Shown here: positions 7,622 through 16,100 of the stretch, in pieces
Layout of the letters: each line of letters opens with the position of its first letter
Numbering within the stretch: the first letter of the stretch is position 1
Assembly (NCBI GenBank): GCA_025453655.1
Contig: JALOPX010000003.1
Location: forward strand, 1 to 45,727
Source of the DNA: Candidatus Krumholzibacteriia bacterium
GTDB taxonomy: Bacteria; Krumholzibacteriota; Krumholzibacteriia; Krumholzibacteriales; Krumholzibacteriaceae
Direction: 5' to 3'
DNA: 45,727 nt
Position numbers and translations under genes: made by a program
The notes under the pieces: generated by a model
What the model saw: only the letters and a program-made list of their open reading frames with translations
Databases searched by the model: none
Told to the model about the DNA's origin: nothing

Positions 7622-9928
7622 TCAGGGCAGATCCAGAATCGTCAGGCCGCTGTCGCCCGGCGCCGTTTCGAAGGGCAGGTATCCGCCGACCCCCGCGCCG
7701 GGGATTTCCAGCAGGAGGCAGTGGGGTCCGTATCCCGCGCATTGGAAGAAGGCCTTCCCCGACTCGTCGGTCACGGCCGTGAAGACCCCGTCCAGGCTGA
7801 CCGCGATCCCGGCCGCGGGCCTCCCGCCGGCCCTTATCTCGATGGAATGGGGCAGGCACGGGTTCTTGCCGCCGCCGAAAAACGCGGCGAGCCCTGAAAC
7901 GATCGATGACGCCTCCATCTCGAGCCATCGCGGATTGCGGAACAGCTTTTCGGTGGAATGGGATATCCCGGCGTGAATCTCGCACGCCGGGCAGCCGGTC
8001 TGCTGAAGAAAAGGTTCGGCTGATTCCCCGATCGACGCGCCGGCCGAGGGAGGTACCCGCGAAACCGTTTCCATCATCGATTCGGCTGCGGCCTTTCCCG
8101 CGGCGCTCGATGGGTAGTGGGTGAAGAGGAAACGGCCCCCGCCTTCGGGCAGTCCGGATCCGTATCGAAGGCCGAGCGCGAGATCGGCCCGCGACGCGTT
8201 CACGGCGTGGATCCTCTCGTGGATGGAAAGGGTCTCCTCGCCCGACCTCGTCAGCGAGACCGAGGCTCCCGCGGCCTCCAGGGCCTGGCGAATGCGCCTC
8301 GCCAGCTCGAGATTGATCGTCGCCCCCCTGAGCATGTCGGGGCCCCGGCCGAAGGCGTCCCTTCCCCCGCCCGCGGGGTCGATCGCCACCCTTCTGCCCG
8401 ACAGCGCCCCGCCGAGGACCGGGGTGAGTTTCACCAGGGGGCGGGCGGCCAGTTCGTCCGCCGCCGAAGCGCTCAGCCGAAGCGGCAGGTATCCGCGCGC
8501 GAGAAGGATCATATCCTCGGAGAACAATCGGCCCGGCGTCCCGACCCTCCCCTTTTTCCCCGCCGTGACCGAGCCGTCGGGAAGAAGGAGGGAGGGGCAT
8601 TCCACCGGAAGGCCCGTGACCGCGTCGAGCGCGAGAATCGAAAATCCTCCGGAGGACGCCCGCATATCGAAGAGGATCGTGTCGGCCGCCCCGCCGGAAC
8701 GCACGAAGAAGAGGGAGCCCGCGGCTGCGCCGCCGGCGTTGAACGTGAAAACGCCGGCGGAAGTCTTTCCCCTCCATCTTTGCCCCGGCACGGACGATTC
8801 TGCGGCGACGGCGGTACCGTCGGCGACGTCGGACGCGTTGATATCGAGAATGCGAATGGACATCCTGTATACGCCGGGCTCCTCCATGACGGGCGGCAGG
8901 GGCAGGATGAATCTCGCCCCCCTCGCGACCGTGAAACGGACCGGCGCGCTGCGCGCGGTCGCCCCCTTCACGCTTCTCGCCGAGACCCTCGCGGAGTGCG
9001 GGCCGTTCGGAATGTCGGAGGGAATGGGACAGGAGAGGATCCCTCCCGCCGGGTCGAAGACCGCGGGAACCTCCGATCCGTCGAGGAAAGCCCTGACCGA
9101 GGAAGGGTCGACCGGCACCCCCGCGCCCCGCCCGACCCTGAACCGGATGGAGGACGGGATCGCCATCGTGTCGGCCTCGAAGGGGATCGGCTCGACGCGG
9201 GGCACTCCCCTCGAGAAATAGCCGAGCAGCCCGAGGAAGTAGGCCTCGGCCTCGAGCCTCTGTCGCGTCGAGATCGCGAGTTTCTCCTCGACCTTCGGAT
9301 TCGATATGTAGCTGGCCTCTCCGAGTACGGAGGCCCCGGCGCTCGACTCCCTGAGGACGTAATAGTTGCCGCTCTTTATCGAGGAATCCTCGATCCCGAG
9401 GTTTCTCGCGAGGTGCAGATGGATATCCTCGGCGAGCTCGAGGGAGGAGCCGGCATCGTCGTCCCTGTAGTAGACCTCTATGCCGTTGCGCTCGCGGTCG
9501 AGCTCGATGTTCGAATTATGATGGATGGAGATGAACGCCTCCGCGTCCCATTCGTTCGCGAGGGCCGTTCTTGCCGCGAGGTCGACCTGGACCGACGGGG
9601 AGCCCTCCGCGAGGAAGTCGCGGTCCGCGGACCGCGTGAGGCGCACCTCGGCCCCCGCTTCGTCGAGCAATCCCCAGAGGTAGAGCGCGACGCCGAGGTT
9701 GACGTCGGCCTCCGAGAGGCTGTCGGCGCCGACCGCCCCCCTGAACCGGCCGCCGTGCCCCGGATCTATCACTATCCTTCGCCCCTCGAGCACGCTCCGG
9801 TCGAAGGCGGCCGGTTCCTCGCTCAGTTGCGAGTAGAGGTTGTCCCAGGTCGAACGCTGCGACGAGCATCCCGCGGCCGCCACCGCGAAAGCGGCCGGCA
9901 GGACGATCCAGGTGAAGGACCGGCTCAT
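7622..9928 (-). CDS. N-acetylmuramoyl-L-alanine amidase lipoprotein with a second, degenerate amidase domain
   Basis: 768 residues; lipobox AAAGC with Cys21. Residues about 50-240 form an Amidase_3 domain that should cut the amide bond between MurNAc and the stem peptide. Ligands are visible: His58 in IDPGHGG, Glu73 in LSEADVN, His136 in SIHHNS, and catalytic Glu204 in GEASYISNP. A beta-rich linker follows (about 250-500). Residues about 511-685 are a second amidase fold, but DPGHGG has become DPAGGG, the Glu position reads RGATINLE, and SIHHNS reads GLRYGS, so metal binding is lost. The last 75 residues look like a carboxypeptidase-regulatory beta domain. The ATG has AAGGAG upstream. Probably a periplasmic cell-wall enzyme; the dead copy may bind peptidoglycan or regulate. 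Confidence 0.88.
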   Translation of the reverse strand: MSRSFTWIVLPAAFAVAAAGCSSQRSTWDNLYSQLSEEPAAFDRSVLEGRRIVIDPGHGGRFRGAVGADSLSEADVNLGVALYLWGLLDEAGAEVRLTRSADRDFLAEGSPSVQVDLAARTALANEWDAEAFISIHHNSNIELDRERNGIEVYYRDDDAGSSLELAEDIHLHLARNLGIEDSSIKSGNYYVLRESSAGASVLGEASYISNPKVEEKLAISTRQRLEAEAYFLGLLGYFSRGVPRVEPIPFEADTMAIPSSIRFRVGRGAGVPVDPSSVRAFLDGSEVPAVFDPAGGILSCPIPSDIPNGPHSARVSARSVKGATARSAPVRFTVARGARFILPLPPVMEEPGVYRMSIRILDINASDVADGTAVAAESSVPGQRWRGKTSAGVFTFNAGGAAAGSLFFVRSGGAADTILFDMRASSGGFSILALDAVTGLPVECPSLLLPDGSVTAGKKGRVGTPGRLFSEDMILLARGYLPLRLSASAADELAARPLVKLTPVLGGALSGRRVAIDPAGGGRDAFGRGPDMLRGATINLELARRIRQALEAAGASVSLTRSGEETLSIHERIHAVNASRADLALGLRYGSGLPEGGGRFLFTHYPSSAAGKAAAESMMETVSRVPPSAGASIGESAEPFLQQTGCPACEIHAGISHSTEKLFRNPRWLEMEASSIVSGLAAFFGGGKNPCLPHSIEIRAGGRPAAGIAVSLDGVFTAVTDESGKAFFQCAGYGPHCLLLEIPGAGVGGYLPFETAPGDSGLTILDLP

Positions 9929-9967
9929 GCGAATCTCCTTCCGTATGGTGGAACTCCTTTTTTGATA

Positions 9968-9996
9968 TATCTAGCAGAAGGGCGCGCCCCCTTCAA
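9968..9996 (-). promoter_or_regulatory. Likely sigma70-type promoter of the amidase gene
   Basis: Minus strand: TTGAAG (9991-9996), 17-nt spacer, TAGATA (9968-9973), about 40 bp before the ATG. The spacer includes an inverted repeat, GAAGGG and CCCTTC separated by 6 nt (9977-9994), which could be an operator or chance in GC-rich DNA. Confidence 0.55.
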
Positions 9997-10038
9997 GGCG
10001 CAATTTCGGCCGGGGAGGGGGAAACGGGGGGGCGACCA

Positions 10039-10050
10039 ACAATATATTGT
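10039..10050. promoter_or_regulatory. Perfect 12-bp AT-rich palindrome upstream of selA promoter
   Basis: ACAATATATTGT is a perfect palindrome ending 8 bp before the -35 box of the selA promoter and about 45 bp behind that of the divergent amidase promoter. It stands out in a GC-rich region and could be a repressor or activator site. No known regulator is assigned. Confidence 0.4.
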
Positions 10051-10058
10051 GAAAAAGG

Positions 10059-10087
10059 TTGACGGTTGCCCCTACATATGGTAGAAA
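10059..10087 (+). promoter_or_regulatory. Likely sigma70-type promoter of the selA operon
   Basis: TTGACG (10059-10064), 17-nt spacer, TAGAAA (10082-10087). Transcription would start near 10094, giving a leader of about 37 nt before the proposed selA start. It stands back to back with the amidase promoter in the 202-nt divergent gap. Confidence 0.65.
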
Positions 10088-10118
10088 TTTGCAGGCTTGA
10101 AAGATGTACAGGTGATTC

Positions 10119-10133
10119 AAGGAGAAGCATATC
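10119..10133 (+). promoter_or_regulatory. Shine-Dalgarno and ATC start of selA
   Basis: AAGGAG (10119-10124) is followed after 6 nt by in-frame ATC at 10131. The frame is open only from 10116 (TGA at 10113), and no ATG, GTG or TTG lies between it and GTG 10170. Translation from ATC gives SSSLSRLPSVEKVL, the expected SelA N terminus, which a start at 10170 would remove. Confidence 0.55.
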
Positions 10134-11528
10134 AGCTCTTCACTTAGCAGGCTGCCTTCCGTCGAGAAGGTGCTCGAGGACAAGCGCATCGCGGCAAGGC
10201 TGTCTCCCGCCTCGCGAAGGGGTGTCACCCGCATCGTCCGCGAGAAGGTCGACCTTTACAGGGAAAGGCTCGCCGGCGGGGAGAATATCGGCGCCGAGGG
10301 GCTTCTCGAATCGATCAGGGACGAGGTTTTCCGGGAGATCGAGGCGGTCGGCCGGGGCACCATGAGGGTGATAAACGCCACCGGGGTCGTCCTGCATACG
10401 AATCTCGGGCGCGCCGTCCTCGGCGATCGGGCGAATGAGGTCCTGTCGATGGTCGCCTCGGGGTATACCGATCTCGAGACCGATCTTCCGACGGGGGAGA
10501 GGGTCCACAGGGACCGGAGGGCCGCGCGGCTCGTTTCGCTCCTTACCGGGGCGGAAAGCGCGATCGTGGTGAACAACACCGCTGCCGCCGTGCTTCTGGC
10601 CGTGGATACCTTCGCCGGGCGCGGGGCCGTTGCCGTCTCGCGCGGCGAGCTGGTGGAGATCGGCGGCAGTTTCAGGCTTCCCGAGATACTCCGCTCGGCG
10701 GCCGGCGCCGTCATCGAGATCGGGACGACGAACAGGACGAGGATCGGCGATTACGAGGCGGCGATCGACCAGGGCGCCACCCTTCTTCTGAAGGTGCACA
10801 CGAGCAACTTCAGGATCGTCGGATATACGGAGACGGTTTCGCTCGCCGAGCTGGCCCGTCTTGGAAAAAATAGAAATGTGCCCGTGATGTATGACCAGGG
10901 AAATGGTATACTCCTCCCGCTGGACCGGGCCGGTCTCGAGGGGGAGGAGGACGTGGCGTCCCTTCTCGAGAGCGGCGTCGATATGATTTCGTTCAGCGGC
11001 GACAAGGTTCTCGGGGGCCCGCAGGCGGGCATAACGGTCGGCGCGGCGTCGTGCATCGACAGGATGCGCGGCAACCACCTTTCCCGCGCCCTCAGGGTCG
11101 ACAAGCTCACACTGGCCTGCCTCGAGGTCGCGCTCGGAGAATACTGGGACGGCTCGAGCTCCGGGATCCCGGCGCTCCGCATGATAAAGGAGCCTCTCGA
11201 GGATATACGGAAAAGGGCCTCGAAACTCGCCGGCGCTCTCAAGGGAGCCGGGGCGGGGGCCGAAATCTCGCTCGAAGAGGGCGAGTCGTCGATCGGGGGC
11301 GGAAGCTTCCCGGTCGACCCGCTGCCGACCGTGCTGGTTTCGATCGGGCTCGACGGCGGGGGGGCCGTGAAGCTTTCGGCGTATCTTCGCTCCCTCGATC
11401 CGGCCGTCCTGGCGAGGGTCAGGGACCGGAGCGTGTCGATAGACATGAGAACAGTGTCGGGCCATGAAGAGGATATATTGACTCAAAGCCTGCTCGCGGG
11501 CATCGAAACGATATCAGGGAGGGAGTGA
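10131..11528 (+). CDS. selA: L-seryl-tRNA(Sec) selenium transferase
   Basis: PLP enzyme that turns seryl-tRNA(Sec) into selenocysteinyl-tRNA(Sec) using selenophosphate. With the start proposed here it has 465 residues, the usual SelA length. Motifs: LSRLPSVEKVLED at the N terminus (the tRNA-binding part), INATGVVLHTNLGRA, NNTAAAVLL, GTTNRT, KVHTSNFRIVG, and SFSGDKVLGGPQAG with the PLP lysine at about residue 292. All core parts are present, so the organism very likely makes selenoproteins. selB, selC, selD and any selenoprotein gene are not in this window. It is the first gene of a plus-strand unit whose next members are a SPOR protein, smc and ftsY, an odd company for selA. Confidence 0.93.
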   Translation: MSSSLSRLPSVEKVLEDKRIAARLSPASRRGVTRIVREKVDLYRERLAGGENIGAEGLLESIRDEVFREIEAVGRGTMRVINATGVVLHTNLGRAVLGDRANEVLSMVASGYTDLETDLPTGERVHRDRRAARLVSLLTGAESAIVVNNTAAAVLLAVDTFAGRGAVAVSRGELVEIGGSFRLPEILRSAAGAVIEIGTTNRTRIGDYEAAIDQGATLLLKVHTSNFRIVGYTETVSLAELARLGKNRNVPVMYDQGNGILLPLDRAGLEGEEDVASLLESGVDMISFSGDKVLGGPQAGITVGAASCIDRMRGNHLSRALRVDKLTLACLEVALGEYWDGSSSGIPALRMIKEPLEDIRKRASKLAGALKGAGAGAEISLEEGESSIGGGSFPVDPLPTVLVSIGLDGGGAVKLSAYLRSLDPAVLARVRDRSVSIDMRTVSGHEEDILTQSLLAGIETISGRE

Positions 11529-11533
11529 TACTC

Positions 11534-13096
11534 ATGGGCGATGAAGAAAACGACGACATCGGACGGGAAGAAACGCGCGGTTGCGGGAGCGGCGGCTTCT
11601 CGATATTCCTGGACGAGGGAGAGATGGTTTCCTTCATGGAGGACGGGGATTTCTCCTCGGCCAGGGACCTCGATCTTTTCAGGAACATCGAGGAGACCAT
11701 CGAGAAGAAACTGAAAAGCGGGGGCTCCTCGCTCCTCGCCCTTTCGGCCGGCGAAAAAAGGATTTCACGGGATTTCTCGGTTCTTCAGATCGCCCACCTT
11801 CTCGCGAGGCGGGGCAGGAAGGTTCTCATAGTCGACCTGGATTTCCTGGAACCGGGCCTCAGCGGGCTCGTTGAAAATATCGAGGAGCACGGCTTCCTCG
11901 ACCTTCTTCTGTACGGCAGCTCGCTCAAATCGGTGCTTCGGCCGACGGGGATCGACGGCGTCAGCGTGACGGGCCCGGGATCGTTCCCGGTGTCGCGTAC
12001 GATACCGTTCGCGCTCAAGGAATTCGGCAAGGTCAACGAGTTTCTCTCGAGGAACGGCGACGTCGTGATCTATTGCTCGACCCTCTACACGGAGGACGGC
12101 GGCGTGAATCCCCTCCCGCCGCTGGTCGACGGGATCCTGCTCTGCTGCCGCATCGAGGAGATGAAGGAGGGCGAGCTGCAGGAGAAGCTGAAGGATCTCG
12201 GGAGCGACCTTCCCCCAGCCGACCTTCTCTGCTTCTGCAAGGGGAGGGAGAGGGAATTCGCGCCGGCCGGCTTTCCGGCGCCGGTGGATGTCGAATACGA
12301 AGAGGACGAAGACATTCTCGAGCTCGATCCGGAATCCGCCATTCCCGACGCCGAAGGGGAGGCGGAGGCGGCTGGGTCCGTCTATATCGAGAGATCCGAC
12401 GAGCTCGACACGATGAAGAAACCCTCGAGGAGAAGAATAAACCTTCCGACCGTCATCGGAGCGGCCGTGATTGCGATGATCGCGGTCTTCTTCATCTGGT
12501 GGCAGATGATGGACAGGTCGATAAAGAGCAAGGAAGAGACGGGCAAGATGACGGAGCTCGTCAAGAAACAGCAGGAAGCCCGCGGCATGGGCGCGGGGCA
12601 GGATTCCTCGTCCGGCATCGCGGCGGCGAACGCCGCGGACACCTTCGCGGCCGGCGGAGGCGGGGGAGGAACGCCGGCGGACACGGCCGGCGAAGGCGCC
12701 CGGCCCGACACCGCCGCAGGCTACGCGGCAGCGGCGACCTCGGACGCGCAACAGCCCGCCGCGGCGGAGGGGGACGGCAAAGGCGCCGAGGGGGAAAAGA
12801 CGGTTTCCGACGAGGCCTTCACCGCGCCCCGGGACGCCGGGCCCGCGCAGGAAGGGATCTACTACAGCGTTCACGTCGCCTCGTTCAAGGAGATGAGCAG
12901 GGCCGAGACGGAGATGGAGCACCTTGGGAAGGAAGGGTACGAGACCCACTTTCTCGAGGCCGAGATCAAGGGCGAGAAATGGCTCCGCGTCTACGTGGGG
13001 AAGTTCGGGGACCGGGAGACGGCTGAAAGAACGCGCGTCGAGCTGCTCGGAATAAAAAGGATAGGGTACGCCAAGGTTGTAAAACTGAAATACTGA
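11534..13096 (+). CDS. Membrane protein: degenerate MinD/ParA-like domain, TM helix, SPOR domain
   Basis: 520 residues in three parts. Residues about 60-235 follow the plan of a MinD/ParA-type ATPase (GSSLLALSAGE, then IAHLLARRGRKVLIVDLDFLEPGLSGL, then DVVIYCSTLY), but the P-loop GKGGVGKT is replaced by AGEKRISRDFS, so ATP binding in the usual way is unlikely. A membrane helix lies at about 306-324 (VIGAAVIAMIAVFFIWW). A long Ala/Gly/Glu-rich linker follows, then a SPOR domain in the last 75 residues (YYSVHVASFKEMSRAE, LRVYVGKFGDRETAE), which in other proteins binds denuded septal peptidoglycan. This suggests a division-site membrane protein with an internal pseudo-ATPase face. ATG 11534 has GGGAGG upstream; the gene begins 5 nt after selA. 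Confidence 0.8.
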   Translation: MGDEENDDIGREETRGCGSGGFSIFLDEGEMVSFMEDGDFSSARDLDLFRNIEETIEKKLKSGGSSLLALSAGEKRISRDFSVLQIAHLLARRGRKVLIVDLDFLEPGLSGLVENIEEHGFLDLLLYGSSLKSVLRPTGIDGVSVTGPGSFPVSRTIPFALKEFGKVNEFLSRNGDVVIYCSTLYTEDGGVNPLPPLVDGILLCCRIEEMKEGELQEKLKDLGSDLPPADLLCFCKGREREFAPAGFPAPVDVEYEEDEDILELDPESAIPDAEGEAEAAGSVYIERSDELDTMKKPSRRRINLPTVIGAAVIAMIAVFFIWWQMMDRSIKSKEETGKMTELVKKQQEARGMGAGQDSSSGIAAANAADTFAAGGGGGGTPADTAGEGARPDTAAGYAAAATSDAQQPAAAEGDGKGAEGEKTVSDEAFTAPRDAGPAQEGIYYSVHVASFKEMSRAETEMEHLGKEGYETHFLEAEIKGEKWLRVYVGKFGDRETAERTRVELLGIKRIGYAKVVKLKY

Positions 13097-13133
13097 CGGA
13101 TGTATTGCCTGACAACAGTGGAGGTATGGAAGG

Positions 13134-16100
13134 GTGAGTCTTTCAAGGCTTGAAATGGCGGGTTTTAAATCGTTCATGTCCCCGGTGAGCCTCGATTTCA
13201 GGGAAGGGATAACGGCCATCCTCGGCCCGAACGGTTGCGGCAAGACGAACGTGGTCGACGCCGTCAGGTGGGTTCTCGGCGAACAGAGCGCGCGCCAGCT
13301 CAGAAGCAGCAAGATGGAAAACGTCATATTCAACGGCACCGAGATACACAAGCCGCTCGGCTACGCCGTCGTCAACATGACCATCAACAACGAGAAGGGG
13401 ATCTTTCCCCTCGACTATTCGGAGATCACGATCACGAGGAAGGTTTATCGCTCTGGGATAAGCGAGTACTTCATAAACAAGGCGCCCTGCAGGCTGAAGG
13501 ACATCAGGGAGCTTTTCGCCGACACCGGCACGGGGAGCCATTCATACGCGGTCATCGAGCAGGAGATGGTCGAATACGTCCTGAACGACGCGCACGGCGA
13601 GAGGCGGAACATGTTCGAGGAGGCCTCGGGGATCGTCAAGTACCGCATGAGACGGGAAGAGGCGCTGCGCAAGCTCAAGCTCACCGAGGGGGACCTGGTC
13701 CGCCTCGAGGATATTCTCGACGAGCTCGGCAAGAACGTCAGATCACTCCAGTACCAGGTGGGCAAGACGAGGCGGTACAGGACCCTGTCGGAAAGGATCA
13801 GGGATTGGGGCCTGATACTCCTTCGCGGATCCCTGTCGCAATTCCTCGTTCAGAAACGGGGGGCCGAGGCCGACCTCGTCGAGGCGACCGGCGCTTCCCG
13901 CGAGGGGGACAGCTCCCTCGACGAATATCAGGGCCGCGTCGAGGAGGAGAAGGTGCGCCTCGTCGAACTGGAGAAGAGGAACACCGACCTTCAGAACCAG
14001 AGGTACGAGATAAGGCGCAGGATCCAGTCGTCCGAGGAAAAGGTCATACAGTACACCGAGCGCGGCGGCGAAGCCGGGCGCAGGATCGAAAGGGCCGGCC
14101 TCGAGATCGAGGAGGCCCGGACCCGCCTGTCGAAGATCTCGGACAGGGTGAGCGGCGTGAAGGTCGAGGAGGAGGTCACCTCCGAAAGGATAGCCGAGGA
14201 GAAGGAGGCGCTGAGGACGCTCGGAGGCAGGTTCGAAGAGGTCTCGATGCGCATCGAGAGGCTCCAGGCGGAGCTGATCGACCTCAAGCAGACCCAGCTC
14301 GATTTCCTGCAGGACCAGGTCAGGGTCAAGAGCAGCCAGGAGCACTACGAGGCCGTTCTCCGCGAGCTGGACGAGAGATCCTCGGGGATGCGCGAGCGGA
14401 TAGTTTCGCTGGAGTCGGAGACGGGGACGCTGCTCGCCCGCAGGAACGAAAGCGAAGCGGCTTTCGCCGCGGTCCAGGAATCGCTCTCGGCCCTCGAGAA
14501 GGGGAGGGAAACGGCCCGCTCGAGGTACGAAGAGGTCGACGCGTCCCTTTCCCGGAGGGAGGGCTCCCTCGCCGGGATGAAGACGGAGCTGGCGAAACTG
14601 ATCAGCAGGCACGAGCTGTATCAGAGGATGAAGGAGAATTTCGAAGGGTTCCCCGGCGGTGCGAGGCATGTCCTGAAGAAGGGCGATTCGCACGTCAGGG
14701 GGCCTCTCGCGGAGATACTCAGGACGGACGACAGGTACCGGCCCGCACTCGAGGCCGTTCTCGGCGGCATGACCGACGGCGTCGTGGTCGACACGATGTC
14801 GGGCGCGATGCGGCTCATATCGGAGTTGTCGAACGGAAGGCTCGGGGGGGCGCGCTTCTTCCTCGAGGACGTCAATTCCCCTGAGGCCCTCGAATGCCCC
14901 GACGGAGCGCCTGGACTGGTCGGGAGGCTGAGCGATTTCGTCGATATCGACGGATCGCGCCGGCCGATGGCCGAGCATCTGCTGGGCTCCACCCTCGTCT
15001 TCGAGACGGCCGACCACGCCATGGACTTCATCGCTTCCGGCGCGGGGCGGGAATTCGGGGCGGTCTCCCTTTCGGGGATATATTTCTGCAGGGGAAAGGG
15101 GATTTATTACGCCGGCGCCCCGGAGGAGGAGATATCGCTTCTCGGCAGGGCCGAGGAGATCCAGAGGATGAGGGAGGGCATCTCGGCGCTTCAGGCCGAG
15201 ACGGCCGCCGAGGAGGCGGAATGCGCCCGGGAAAGAGGGGAGAAGGACGGCCTTCGCTCCAGGATAGCCGATGACGACGCCAGGATATCCGCGACGCGCG
15301 GGGAGATCGCCGTGAAGAGGGAGACCCTGCAGGAGATCGAGCGCGACTACATAATGAAGAAGGAAAAATGCTCCCTCCTCATGAAATCGCTCGACGAGAT
15401 CGAGAATTCGAGGGTCGAGACAATGTCGAAGCTCGAGGAGGCGAGGCTGGCCCTCGCGATGCAGCAGGGGCCGGGCGACCATTCCGTCCCGGCGCGGATC
15501 GAAACCGAGCTGGCGGAAAGGGTCGCCGAGAAGTCGGACCTCGAGACGGCTTTGACGGAGAAGAAGATCAGGCTCGCCTCCCTCCACGGGATAATCGACA
15601 AGCAGAGGGAGGAGATTCGCGGCCTCGGCGAGATGGAAAAGCAGTTCGGCGCCATAGTCGCGCAGCGCACGGAGGAGATCTCGGCGGCGAAGGAGGAATC
15701 CTCTAAACTGGCCGCCCTCGTCGCGGAGGAAAGGGAGTCGGTAAGGGGCTTGATCGAGCAGGAGAGCTCCTTCCAGGAGGAGATAGACTCGCTTCTCGGG
15801 ATACTGGAGGAAAAACGGTCGGCGATCGCCGGCATGGAATCGGACCTCAAGGCGAGGCGCTCCGAGAGGGAGAGGATATTCAACCTCATCAACGAGGTCA
15901 AGATCAGGCTGTCCACGATCGACACGAGGATGAGGGATCTCGTGGAGAAGGGCAGGGAGGTCTACGGCGCGGACCTCGGATGCTATCTCGAGGGAGTCGA
16001 GACGCCGCTGACCGAAGAGGAACGGGCGGTGACGCCGGAGATGCTGGACGGCGAGAAGAGGAAGCTCGAGAGCCTCGGCCCCGTGAACCTCGGGGCGATA

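Noticed and set aside
9957-9963. T-run that could end a plus-strand transcript in the amidase-selA gap
   Set aside because: No stem precedes it, and no plus-strand gene lies upstream; it is the A-rich leader of the amidase mRNA on the other strand.
10131-11528. Possible selenoprotein gene near selA
   Set aside because: I looked for conserved genes interrupted by in-frame TGA in this window and saw none; every recognised gene has its expected length without read-through.
13126-13137. Minicistron ATG GAA GGG TGA overlapping the smc start
   Set aside because: Three codons behind the GGAGG could be a leader, but the run can arise by chance and the smc GTG explains the ribosome site.
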